Shown: piece by piece, positions 41,356-50,623 of the stretch
How positions within the stretch are numbered: position 1 is the stretch's first letter
Layout: each line of letters begins with the position of its first letter
Source of the DNA: Cyclobacterium roseum
GTDB lineage: Bacteria; Bacteroidota; Bacteroidia; Cytophagales; Cyclobacteriaceae
Reading direction: 5' to 3'
Length of the DNA: 64,000 bases
Assembly (NCBI RefSeq): GCF_010119225.1
Contig: NZ_WNKF01000013.1
Coordinates: 1-64,000, forward strand
The notes under the pieces: model-generated
Database searches by the model: none
Told to the model about the DNA's origin: nothing
What the model saw: the letters and a program-made list of their open reading frames with translations, nothing else
Position numbers and translations under genes: made by a program

Positions 41356-43776
41356 ATGAAAAAATTGACTTTAATCGTTTTGGTTTGGGTTGCCTTTTCT
41401 TGCACAGGGTCCGAGGAGTATGCCCTTGATTGCGGGTTATGCCCGGAAACAGGTGCCCAATGGCTGGAGTCGGACAGGCCCTTACCTGAAGCGGACTCTC
41501 TTTTTTATGGCCCGCGACCCGCACCCCTGTTCCGAAAGGAGTTTTCAGTGTCTTCCGAGATTGACAGCGCTATGCTTTACATTACGGCTGCCGGTTATTA
41601 CAAAGCAACCATCAATGGCGATACACTGGGAAATAAGGTCCTGGATCCGGCATGGACGGATTATACCAAACGGGTTTATTATACCGAATACGATGTATCC
41701 AATCACCTCGAAGCAGGGGAAAATACCATAGGCGTGACCTTGGGAAATGGCTTTTACAACCCCCTCCCTTTGAGAAAGTGGGGGAGAAGAAACCCGCGGG
41801 TGGATTTAAATGTAGGCAAACCTACGTTTATTGCCAGGCTACGGGTGACCTACGCAGACGGTACTGTCTCCGAAATCGTAAGCAACGATACCTGGAAGCA
41901 TAGCTTCGGACCGCTGATAAAAAACAGTGCCTACCTGGGGGTGGTCTACGATCAAACCAAGGAAATGGAAGGCTGGGATTTGCCCGGATTTAACGACGAT
42001 GCCTGGAAACCGGCCATTCCCGGAACCGGTCCAGGGGGAGCTTTACAGAAAGCCTTTTTTCCGGCTGTTCAAGTGACACAGGAGATCAGTCCCGTAGCGG
42101 TGCATGCGGTAGAACCCGGAAAATTTATCGTAGACATGGGGGTGAATTTTACCGGCACCTATCGAATCAAGCTTTCAGGAAATGAAGGGGATACCCTTAC
42201 GTTTAGATTTGGGGAGCGCATCTATGAAGATGGTAGCTTGAATCCCATGACCACGGTGGTGGGGCAAATCAAGAAAGAGGGGATTGGTGGTCCGGGAGCT
42301 CCAGCCATTGCCTGGCAAACGGATCGCTACATCATGGGTGATCAAGAGGCTTATTTTACGCCGGACTTTGTGTACCGTACCTATCGGTACATGGAAATTG
42401 AAGGACTCGAAGAGGCTCCCTTGCTTTCAGATATTCAGGGTTTGTTTATCCACTCCAACATTCCCGATAGAAGTAATTTTACCAGTTCCAATCCCCTGTT
42501 GAATGACATTCAAGATGCTGTCCATCGAACCTTTCGATCCAATCTGGTAAGTGTGCAGTCCGACTGTGCGGTGCGGGAAAAGTTTGGATATGGGGGAGAT
42601 CTGAATGCGACCAGTGAGTCGTTTATCTATAATTTTGACATGCAGGATTTTTACCGAAAGACCATTTACGACTGGGTGGATGCGATGAATGATTCCACCT
42701 TTGTGGACACGGCTCCTTATGCAGGGATTAAGTATTGTGGGATTAGTTGGGAGTCTGCTTATTTAATCACCCAATATTACCTTTACCTTTATTATAATGA
42801 TACCGCAATCGTTAGCGAACTTTACGATTTGAATAAACGGTGGATGGACAAAGCCGCACGCATTCATCCGGAGGGAATGGTAAACGAAGGGCTGGCGGAC
42901 CACGAGTCATTGGAGCCAGCGCCCGTTCAGTTGACCGGTACCGGCCATTACCTACAATGTGCCAGGATTATGGAAACCTTTGCCGGTCTTATGGGCGATG
43001 AAGAAGGTGCTGCTGAGTATGCCCAACTGGCAGCCAACCTAACAGATATATTAAAGAAGAATTTTTGGGACAGAGCCGTTGCAGAGCCTATCAATAAGCA
43101 AACCCTTTTTTCAACCCTGCTTTTTCATGAAGTGATACCGGAGGAGGATCTTGATAGGGCAAAGGACTCCTTGTTGATGGCCGTCCAAAGGGGTCCTTCC
43201 GGGCAATTTAATACTGGCATTTTTGGGACTAAATACGTTCTGGAAATGCTTTCGGCTCATGCCTCCCCGGATGTGGTTTTTGATGTGGTCAATAGCACTG
43301 CATTTCCCGGTTGGGGCTTTATGATTGAAAATGGAGCCACCAGCATCTGGGAGACCTGGAAAGAAAGTGATAACACTTTTACCAATAGCCATCCCATGTT
43401 TGGAACGGTCACCGAGTGGTTTTACCGATGGCTGGGAGGAATCCGGCCTGATCCGAATCATCCGGGTTTTAGCGAATTCACGCTGGCGCCATCTACTCCG
43501 GAAGGGCTGGATCAGATCAGTTGCCACTACGAGGCTCCACAGGGTACCATTGTTTCCAATTGGCAACGAAAACCGGATCAATCAGTGGTGTTTGAAATAG
43601 AAATTCCACAGAAAAGTAAAGCAAATGTTACCCTGCCTTTACGTATCAATCAAGAAATCTCCCTGGAGAAAAACGGCAATCTTATGGAAGCCGGACAACT
43701 GGTAGGAATGGATACCGGAAAATTTACCTTGGAGTCGGGATCGTATCTCATTACCCTTTCGGGAGCGGGAAGTTAG
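41356..43776 (+). CDS. Alpha-L-rhamnosidase (GH78) lipoprotein, 806 aa
   Basis: From ATG 41356 (MKKLTLIVLVWVAFSC) the lipobox Cys16 anchors the enzyme. It shows the GH78 order: N-terminal beta domains with RKEFSVSSEIDSAMLYITAA and GYYKATINGDTLG, an Ig-like/Bac_rhamnosid region with VDMGVNFTGTYRI, and the (alpha/alpha)6 barrel. The general-acid region is SDCAVREKFGYGGDLNAT. The general base Glu lies in GATSIWETWKES. The terminal beta domain follows. The enzyme releases alpha-linked L-rhamnose. It follows the truncated sulfatase and shares its promoter element. A strong terminator ends the unit. Confidence 0.9.
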   Translation: MKKLTLIVLVWVAFSCTGSEEYALDCGLCPETGAQWLESDRPLPEADSLFYGPRPAPLFRKEFSVSSEIDSAMLYITAAGYYKATINGDTLGNKVLDPAWTDYTKRVYYTEYDVSNHLEAGENTIGVTLGNGFYNPLPLRKWGRRNPRVDLNVGKPTFIARLRVTYADGTVSEIVSNDTWKHSFGPLIKNSAYLGVVYDQTKEMEGWDLPGFNDDAWKPAIPGTGPGGALQKAFFPAVQVTQEISPVAVHAVEPGKFIVDMGVNFTGTYRIKLSGNEGDTLTFRFGERIYEDGSLNPMTTVVGQIKKEGIGGPGAPAIAWQTDRYIMGDQEAYFTPDFVYRTYRYMEIEGLEEAPLLSDIQGLFIHSNIPDRSNFTSSNPLLNDIQDAVHRTFRSNLVSVQSDCAVREKFGYGGDLNATSESFIYNFDMQDFYRKTIYDWVDAMNDSTFVDTAPYAGIKYCGISWESAYLITQYYLYLYYNDTAIVSELYDLNKRWMDKAARIHPEGMVNEGLADHESLEPAPVQLTGTGHYLQCARIMETFAGLMGDEEGAAEYAQLAANLTDILKKNFWDRAVAEPINKQTLFSTLLFHEVIPEEDLDRAKDSLLMAVQRGPSGQFNTGIFGTKYVLEMLSAHASPDVVFDVVNSTAFPGWGFMIENGATSIWETWKESDNTFTNSHPMFGTVTEWFYRWLGGIRPDPNHPGFSEFTLAPSTPEGLDQISCHYEAPQGTIVSNWQRKPDQSVVFEIEIPQKSKANVTLPLRINQEISLEKNGNLMEAGQLVGMDTGKFTLESGSYLITLSGAGS

Positions 43777-43846
43777 GCGCTTCGTAGCTATCAATTGAAT
43801 TAAATGTTCGATGATCAGCAGTTAAGATTTTGGTAATCAAGTATAT

Positions 43847-43892
43847 AATAATAAAGGCGGATCTTGCTTAAGTAAGGTCCGCCTTTATTATT
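43847..43892. terminator. Strong intrinsic terminator after GH78
   Basis: AATAATAAAGGCGGA and TCCGCCTTTATTATT form a perfect 15-bp stem with a 16-base loop. The A/T flanks would allow termination in either direction. It insulates SusCD from the rhamnosidase unit. Confidence 0.85.
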
Positions 43893-43942
43893 ACAAGTGG
43901 TTTAGATAGTGGGTATGGATTGAGAATGGTTATTTGAGTGGT

Positions 43943-44005
43943 TAATATACCACACATTTTGGTTAAAATATTGGATGCTTTCTGCTGCACATCTTAATAA
44001 ATTTA
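43943..44005 (+). promoter_or_regulatory. Shared PUL promoter element, copy 3 (SusCD)
   Basis: Core ACACATTTTGGTTAAAATA (43952-43970), 19 bases, CATCTTAA and the -7-like box TAAATTTA (43998-44005). The SusC start is 26 bases further on, the closest of the three copies. Confidence 0.72.
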
Positions 44006-44031
44006 AAAATTGTTCATTTAACCAATTTGTT

Positions 44032-47000
44032 ATGAAAACAATTTATACCGAATTAATTAACGTAAAAGATAAAAGGCTGGATAGAAAAATGGCCCCTTTT
44101 ATTTTCAAAATGAGTGGTTATTTTTTCCTGCAGTTATTGCTGCTGCTGGTGATCGCAGGTGCCCCCGTATTAGCGGAAGGGAAATTTACCGCATCTAATA
44201 GCAGCGGTACCAATCCATATGGAGCGGATCCTGTTGAAATCCGCAACTCGGGAGAAGACCTGAACGGTCCGGTAGCAGAAATCCAGGTCTCCGGAACTGT
44301 TACTGATGACAATGGGGAGCCTTTGCCTGGAGCTTCTGTCACCGTCGCTGGGACTACCACGGGTACCGTCACGGATATTGACGGGAATTATACCCTGTCG
44401 GTAGAGGAGGGGGTCACCTTGGTTTTTTCCTTTATTGGCTTTGAGAGCCAGGAAGTAGCCGTTGGCAACCAGACGCAGATTGACATTACCCTGGAAGCGA
44501 ATCTATCCTCGCTGAATGAAGTGGTGGTCGTCGGATATGGTACCAAAAAGAAAATCAACCTTACCGGCGCCGTTTCTACGGCTAGCGGGGAAGACATGGC
44601 CAATCGTCCGGTCACCAACGTACAGCAGGCCATGCAAGGGCTGGTCAGTAACCTGGTCATTCAGCCCAATACCGCTGGAGGCGAGCCAGGGGCGGATATG
44701 GCCATGACCATCCGGGGCTTAGCCTCGTTTGAAGGAAACACGGCTCCCTTTGTTTTGGTGGATGGGGTCCCGATGGGCATCAACGACATCGATCCCAACG
44801 ATATTGAATCTGTTTCTGTGTTGAAGGATGCCGCTTCCACCTCTATTTACGGAGCTCGGGCAGCTTATGGGGTTATTCTGATTACTACGAAAAAGGGGAG
44901 TAAAGGGTCCCGAATTTCTTATTCTACAAATGCCGGGATTAGTTCGCCAACCATATGGCCAAAGTTACAGGGAGGAACAGATTGGGCACATGCCTTAAAC
45001 GATGCCAGGACCAATTTTGGGGCCTCTCCGTTTTATCCGGAAGAAGCCATTCAGCGCCTGGAGCAAAATCTGGCCAATCCGGGTAGTGCCCCGGGCATGT
45101 TGCCCCTTGGATCGGGCGATAATTGGGACCTAATGAATACGGGTACCAGAGGCGTGGCCAATGATGGTATTAGAGATTTGATCATGAAGGACAATTCTTT
45201 CAGAGTGAAACACAACCTGTCTGTTTCAGGTGGAAACGATAATGTGAATTATTATTTATCCACTGGTTTCTATGAGGAAGATGGACTGTTGCGTTTCGGG
45301 GATGAATCATTTAGTCGATTTAATGTGGATGCTAAAATCGGTGCCAAGGTCACGGATTGGATGAACCTGGATCTATTTGTTAAATACAAATCCGAAAATG
45401 AGGATTTTCCCTGGAATCAGAACTTTGGACGCGCCTGGTACATGAACTGGATTGGCAAAATAAAATTTGGTACCCCAGCCAAGTATCCCGGGACCGATAT
45501 TTGGACCCAGCAGACCCGCGTGGAGGAATGGAGAAAAGTGCGGCAAACGATCACGGATAACCAGATCGTCCTGTCCCCAAAAATAGAGTTAAAGCCGATA
45601 GAAGGTTGGGTGACCACTGTACAGCTGAATTACACGTCCACTCAGGTGGAAGACACCAGAACTGGTTTACAATTTCCATGGGTCAGGCCTGGTGATGGTC
45701 CTAATTTTTCTGGTGGCGATATTGATTTTATACCGCAAAACCGGGAATCTACGGAATATCACAATGAATTGAGAAGAAATACGTATCTCTCTCCAAATAT
45801 TTATTCTTCTTACTCCAGGCTATTAGGAAAACACGATCTTCAATTGATGTTGGGATACCAGCAAGAGGAGTATACGTTCAGTAATTTAGGTGCAAGAAGC
45901 TTCTTCTTGCTGAGTGATGCCATTCCATCGATCAGTACCGCTGTGGGAGATCAACTGGTAAATGACGGGGTAGGGCACTGGTCTACCCGAAGCTTTTTTG
46001 GTAGGTTTAATTATATTTTTGACGAAAAGTACCTGCTTGAAGTAAACATGCGGACGGATGGGTCCTCCCGGTTTGAAGAAGCTGAGCGATGGGGTGTATT
46101 CCCATCGGTATCGGCCGGATGGATACTTTCGGAAGAGAACTTCTTATCATCGACTGATTTATTCGACCTGTTAAAATTAAGAGGTTCTTACGGAACCTTG
46201 GGAAATCAGGATGTGGCCAATTATCTATTCATTCCTACCATGCCGATTCGTCAAACCAATAACTGGTTATTTGGTGATCAGCGGGCCTGGACCGTTCGTG
46301 CCCCTAATCTGAATAGTGTGAATTTATCCTGGGAAACCGTATCTACCTTAGATCTGGGAATCGATGCTTCCTTACTCAACAACCGATTAGGCGTTTCTTT
46401 TGGTGTCTATGAAACCAGGACATCCGATCTGGTGGGACCGGGACAACCCCTTCCGGCCGTATTGGGATCCACCGTGCCAAAAAGGAACGAAGGAGAGATC
46501 AAAACACGTGGTTGGGAACTGGAGCTTTCCTGGAAAAATCAGGTTAACCCGGATTTCCGTTACGAAATCAGAGGCCAATTGGCCGATTACAGAAGCACCG
46601 TGGTGGATTATAACAATCCAAATGGATTGTTGAATACCTTTTACCCTGGACAGGATCTTAATGAGATCTGGGGATATCGGTACGACGGCCATTTTCAGAC
46701 AGAGGCGGAAATTAACGAAGGGGTAGATCAGAGTTTTATCTATTCCGGCGTGTGGAGAACAGGTGATTTCAGGTATCAAGATTTGAACGGTGATGGTAAA
46801 ATTGATATCGGAGATAATACCGTTGGTAATCCTGGAGACCTTGAAATCATAGGAAATACGACACCACGATATACCTATGGGCTGAATTTAAACGCCCAAT
46901 ACAAGAATTTTGATGTTTCGGTGTTTTTCCAGGGAGTAGCCAAAAGGGATTGGACATTTGGAAACAGTTCTGTATTTAGGGGACCCGCAGCAGGACCCAT

Positions 47001-47388
47001 GCACAATAATGTCTTAGAGGGACATATGGATTACTGGCGTGACGAAACAAGTGTTTTAGGGGCAAATCCGGATGCTTATTTCCCAAGACCTTATGCGCAG
47101 TTCTTCGGCGAAAATGCGAAAAACTACGGCAGGCCGGTCGACCACCTAATTCAAAATGCGGCCTATTTAAGGCTTAAAAATCTGCAGATTGGCTATTCGC
47201 TTCCTAAAAAAATTGCCGAAAAAGTGTTATTGACCAATGCCAGGATTTTCGTATCGGGTGAGAATCTGTTAACCTTTACCGATTTGATGTTTTTTGATCC
47301 GGAGGCACTTGCAGGAAGATGGTATGGTGCTGGGGACGCTTATCCTTTGAGCACGACCATGTCTGCAGGTATAAACCTTAACTTCTAA
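44032..47388 (+). CDS. SusC/RagA-family TonB-linked outer-membrane transporter, 1118 aa
   Basis: From ATG 44032 (MKTIYTELINVKD) an unusually long leader precedes the hydrophobic signal segment (FFLQLLLLLVIAGAPVLAE). Then come a carboxypeptidase-regulatory-like domain (VSGTVTDDNGEPLPGASVTV), a TonB-box-like stretch (LNEVVVVGYGTKKK), a plug domain (AMQGLVSNLVIQ, IRGLASFEGNTAPFVLVDGV, SVLKDAASTSIYGARAAYGV) and a 22-strand-type barrel ending AGINLNF. It pulls oligosaccharides across the outer membrane using TonB energy together with SusD. It is the first gene of the SusCD operon, directly behind promoter element copy 3. Confidence 0.95.
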   Translation: MKTIYTELINVKDKRLDRKMAPFIFKMSGYFFLQLLLLLVIAGAPVLAEGKFTASNSSGTNPYGADPVEIRNSGEDLNGPVAEIQVSGTVTDDNGEPLPGASVTVAGTTTGTVTDIDGNYTLSVEEGVTLVFSFIGFESQEVAVGNQTQIDITLEANLSSLNEVVVVGYGTKKKINLTGAVSTASGEDMANRPVTNVQQAMQGLVSNLVIQPNTAGGEPGADMAMTIRGLASFEGNTAPFVLVDGVPMGINDIDPNDIESVSVLKDAASTSIYGARAAYGVILITTKKGSKGSRISYSTNAGISSPTIWPKLQGGTDWAHALNDARTNFGASPFYPEEAIQRLEQNLANPGSAPGMLPLGSGDNWDLMNTGTRGVANDGIRDLIMKDNSFRVKHNLSVSGGNDNVNYYLSTGFYEEDGLLRFGDESFSRFNVDAKIGAKVTDWMNLDLFVKYKSENEDFPWNQNFGRAWYMNWIGKIKFGTPAKYPGTDIWTQQTRVEEWRKVRQTITDNQIVLSPKIELKPIEGWVTTVQLNYTSTQVEDTRTGLQFPWVRPGDGPNFSGGDIDFIPQNRESTEYHNELRRNTYLSPNIYSSYSRLLGKHDLQLMLGYQQEEYTFSNLGARSFFLLSDAIPSISTAVGDQLVNDGVGHWSTRSFFGRFNYIFDEKYLLEVNMRTDGSSRFEEAERWGVFPSVSAGWILSEENFLSSTDLFDLLKLRGSYGTLGNQDVANYLFIPTMPIRQTNNWLFGDQRAWTVRAPNLNSVNLSWETVSTLDLGIDASLLNNRLGVSFGVYETRTSDLVGPGQPLPAVLGSTVPKRNEGEIKTRGWELELSWKNQVNPDFRYEIRGQLADYRSTVVDYNNPNGLLNTFYPGQDLNEIWGYRYDGHFQTEAEINEGVDQSFIYSGVWRTGDFRYQDLNGDGKIDIGDNTVGNPGDLEIIGNTTPRYTYGLNLNAQYKNFDVSVFFQGVAKRDWTFGNSSVFRGPAAGPMHNNVLEGHMDYWRDETSVLGANPDAYFPRPYAQFFGENAKNYGRPVDHLIQNAAYLRLKNLQIGYSLPKKIAEKVLLTNARIFVSGENLLTFTDLMFFDPEALAGRWYGAGDAYPLSTTMSAGINLNF

Positions 47389-47399
47389 AAAAAGACACC

Positions 47400-49133
47400 A
47401 TGAAAAGAATATATTATATACTAATAATAGCATTAGCAGCGAGCACATTGCTGTATTCCTGCCAAGAAGATTTCCTGGAGAGATCACCACTCGATCAGAT
47501 ATCCGATCCGGAATTCTGGAATAGCCAATCCGATCTGGAGCTATTTCTTAACTCGTTTTATGACTCCTTTCAGGGATGGCCAGCGTCTGGTGGTGGAAAG
47601 GCACCCACCAAGGACGAGGGAACAGACTTTGCACTAGAAGGCCTCAATGCCTTTGGTGGCACGTTTACGCAACGTATGGATGGTGTATTAAACGTTCCGG
47701 GTTCTGGTGGCGGCTGGAATTGGGGAAATATTCGAAACATCAACTACTTCCTTGCCAACGTCGACCGCGTTCCCGAAGGGGGAGCGATGCGAGAGCATTA
47801 TGTCGGGGAAGGACATTTCTTTCGGGCCTGGTTTTACTTTGACCTGTTTAAGGATTTTGGTGCCTTGCCGATCATTACGGTTCCCGTCACAGCAGAAGAT
47901 GAAGATATCTTGTACGGTGCCCGAGCAAACCGAACGGAGGTGTTTGATTTTATTCTCAGTGACATCGATATGGCCATCTCCAAAATGGACCCAAGCAATC
48001 AGTTGGCAACGCCCGGAACTCGGTTGAGTAGAGACATTGCGTTGTTATTTAAAGCCAGAGCCGCCTTATTCGCCGGTAGCTGGGAAAAATACCACCAAGG
48101 AACCGTCTTTGCTGGACAAACGGATGGCAGTGGATACATCCAACAAGCGGCTGCCGCTGCGAAGCAGTTGATTGATGAGGGGAATTTTTCTCTGGTACAA
48201 GGAGACAGTAGCAGCGTCTATTTTGAGCTCTTTAATCAGGTAAACTATGCCGGCAATCCGGAAGTGATTTTTTACCAACATTTCGACAGAGCAATCGGCG
48301 ACAGCTTTAGTAATCAATTGTGGAACTGGCCAAACGGTTACGGATATACCTACGATGCGTCAAAATTTTATTTGAGCAATGATGGCATGCCCATCGCTGT
48401 TAGCCCAAATTTTGTGGGAGATGAGACCTTAGAACTGATCGAACAGAATCGCGATCCACGGCTTGCGCAGACCTTTATGGTACCTGGGGATATCAGAAGA
48501 ATACAAGGAACCGATACCCTTTATTATGATGCTCCGGATGTGGACAATAGTGGTACCGGTATCGAATCACAAAAGTTCCGGCACATCGTAGTAGACCCTT
48601 CCGTAGGGATTAACAATGGCAATGTCGATTATATTTTCATGCGGTATGCCGAAGCACTGTTGATTTATGCCGAAGCGAAAGCAGAACTGGGCACCCTGAC
48701 ACAGGGGGATGTTGACATGACCATTAATCAGCTCAGGGACAGGGTAGGAATGCCGCACCTTAACTTAAACGACATCACTCCCGATCCCAACTGGCCGGAT
48801 TACGGTTATCCTTTGACCGACGTGTTACATGAAATCAGAAGAGAGCGCGTAGTCGAATTATTCGCAGAAGGATTTCGTTTTGACGATTTGATGCGCTGGA
48901 GAGCACATGAATATTGGATGGGAGAACGATTCGTAGGCATCTTTGCTACGCCCGAATTACAGGAAATATCTAATGTTCCGATCAATGCGGACGGATTCTT
49001 TGATCCGTTTCGGGATCGGTTAAGTGGCCCGGACGGGGGATATGGATTTGATCCCGAAAGAGATTACCTGATACCGCTCCCCACCAATGAGCTCACCTTA
49101 AATCCAAACCTGGACCAGAATCCGGGTTGGTAG
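47400..49133 (+). CDS. SusD/RagB-family glycan-binding lipoprotein, 577 aa
   Basis: The lipobox STLLYSC (Cys21) is followed by FLERSPLDQISDPEFWNSQS, the usual SusD start. A TPR-rich core (GEGHFFRAWFYFDLFKDFGA; LFKARAALFAGSWEKYH; FMRYAEALLIYAEAKAELGT) and the C-terminal signature EIRRERVVELFAEGFRFDDL, MRW complete the fold. The protein caps the SusC barrel on the cell surface and captures the glycan. It starts 12 bases after SusC and is followed by a terminator. Confidence 0.95.
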   Translation: MKRIYYILIIALAASTLLYSCQEDFLERSPLDQISDPEFWNSQSDLELFLNSFYDSFQGWPASGGGKAPTKDEGTDFALEGLNAFGGTFTQRMDGVLNVPGSGGGWNWGNIRNINYFLANVDRVPEGGAMREHYVGEGHFFRAWFYFDLFKDFGALPIITVPVTAEDEDILYGARANRTEVFDFILSDIDMAISKMDPSNQLATPGTRLSRDIALLFKARAALFAGSWEKYHQGTVFAGQTDGSGYIQQAAAAAKQLIDEGNFSLVQGDSSSVYFELFNQVNYAGNPEVIFYQHFDRAIGDSFSNQLWNWPNGYGYTYDASKFYLSNDGMPIAVSPNFVGDETLELIEQNRDPRLAQTFMVPGDIRRIQGTDTLYYDAPDVDNSGTGIESQKFRHIVVDPSVGINNGNVDYIFMRYAEALLIYAEAKAELGTLTQGDVDMTINQLRDRVGMPHLNLNDITPDPNWPDYGYPLTDVLHEIRRERVVELFAEGFRFDDLMRWRAHEYWMGERFVGIFATPELQEISNVPINADGFFDPFRDRLSGPDGGYGFDPERDYLIPLPTNELTLNPNLDQNPGW

Positions 49134-49171
49134 TCGAAACCATTTTTGTGTAAGAAAGGAGCCTGAATTAG

Positions 49172-49224
49172 CAAAGCTACGTCCCTGCGAATAACCACTT
49201 CGCATGGGCGTAGCTTTGTATTTT
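49172..49224 (+). terminator. Terminator of the SusCD operon
   Basis: CAAAGCTACG pairs with CGTAGCTTTG, with an inner TGCGAA/TTCGCA stem, followed by a T-rich tail. Located 40 bases after the SusD stop. Confidence 0.8.
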
Positions 49225-49634
49225 ATAGACAGTTTCATAAAAGACCACCCGATTTTGATTATTTAAACAACGATGAACTCGATTACCGTTTCGTCCACCG
49301 GGGATCAGGCATTTGTGGATCGGAACCGGAACTGGAGATTCGCTGGTTTATGAACAAGGATTTTCGAATGGCCACGCTCAGCGACTGGATTGCCCAGACT
49401 CCTGAGAAAGTGATCGATTTTACTCGTTACGACCTGGAGGCGAAAGAACCTGCTGACGCAAAACCAGGGCAGCCAATCCGCAACTGGAGCCTGATGAATC
49501 GCCTGAACCAAAAGGGTACCCGACCGCAGGATGTGCCCATGAAAATAGAAGCGCTTTATCCAGAAGAACAGGAAATGATCAAAAAGAGGTATCCGGTTTT
49601 GTTTGAGGAAGGGCATCCGCTGAGTATTAACTAA
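49225..49634 (+). pseudogene. C-terminal fragment of an unrecognised protein
   Basis: An open stretch without an early start reads FDYLNNDELDYRFVHRGSGI, CGSEPELEIRWFMNKDFRMA, TLSDWIAQTPEKVIDF and ends KKRYPVLFEEGHPLSIN. The composition and ending look like real protein, but the 5' part is missing and merges into the SusD terminator. Met49350 could start a 94-residue remnant. I could not assign a family. Loss of the upstream part may mark the right edge of the PUL. Confidence 0.4.
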
Positions 49635-49694
49635 ATGATAAATAGGATTCATGTCTTTTTATTTGGTTGATTCTTAACTTCTTGTCGGTTTATT

Positions 49695-49783
49695 GCGCCC
49701 CTATAGGGCTTGGATTGGTCATTATCGATTATTTTCACACAGGGCTTCACCCTGTGCTATGGTGTTTCGCCCTGTCAGGGCTG
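49695..49783. repeat. Intergenic palindromic repeat (second REP type)
   Basis: GCGCCCCTATAGGGCTTGGA and CACAGGGCTTCACCCTGTG followed by CGCCCTGTCAGGGCT are nested palindromes. A related GAGCCCTGCAGGGGCGG lies at 49929-49946. They differ in sequence from the 24-kb REP units but have the same pattern of CCCTnnAGGG hairpins. Confidence 0.5.
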
Positions 49784-50623
49784 AGTTGGCGAAAGTGTAA
49801 TTTGTGCTTAGCTTCATTGAATGTATTGATGGCGATGCGCTTCAAATATTGTTAAATTTTTCACTTTAGCACTGAAGAGGCGTGATACTTCTTCCTTTAA
49901 TCGCTCGATTGAATGACTCAATTGGTCTGAGCCCTGCAGGGGCGGGATATTTTCTTCAGGTTATCAGGGAGCCTTTGCCAACCCTGAAAACTACACTAAG
50001 TACCTACAAAAATGCCCTTAGGCTTTCCTTTTCAAGCAGCAGACGGTGCCCAAAATGAGTGACGGCACCCTTTCTTTTGTGGAGAAGGTGATGGAATACG
50101 ATCGGTATGACAGTCGGTTTTTTCCGCCAGGGAGTGCCTTTGAACTTAAACGAACTGCCAAAAAAGGTGAAATTTTCAGGTAAAAATGTTCTACGCCCCA
50201 CCTCCGAACCGCAAGCTTGAATATAAGGAGCTGAATGGTAAAATAAACTTCTTTTAGCATCGAATGCCAGGTTAATAGAATTCTGAACCCATTGATGCTT
50301 TGGGAAATTTTTTTTGAGTATCACATTTAAGTCTTTATGAAAGTTACAGAAAATGCTTGAACTCAGCCTTCCCATTGCTAACATACCATATTTTTTGGCT
50401 AAGATGATTGAGGGTTAACCAGCGCAAACCCGTTAATTTTAAAGAATTATTGCAAATAGGCTCTGCTTCAAAACAACTAGTAAAATAGGTTTATATTGTT
50501 TTAATTTTCGTTTTGATCGAATAATAACAACTAATGTACCCATGAGAGGTTACCTGTCTGTCGGTTTTCCAACCGTCTGGCAGGTTTGCAGGCTATATAT
50601 CCAATGAAAACAATAATAATCAC
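49784..50623. other. Non-coding stretch before the peptidase block
   Basis: This holds a short frame at 50055-50183 (MSDGTLSFVEKVMEYDRYDS...) of protein-like character but unknown origin. It also holds a weak relative of the PUL promoter element at 50378-50412 (AACATACCATATTTTTTGGC then TAAGATGATTG). Nothing else was recognised. Confidence 0.3.

Noticed and set aside
50004-50384. Leftward 126-codon frame as a gene
   Set aside because: Composition looks random and it runs through a region with rightward protein-like fragments; no start context.
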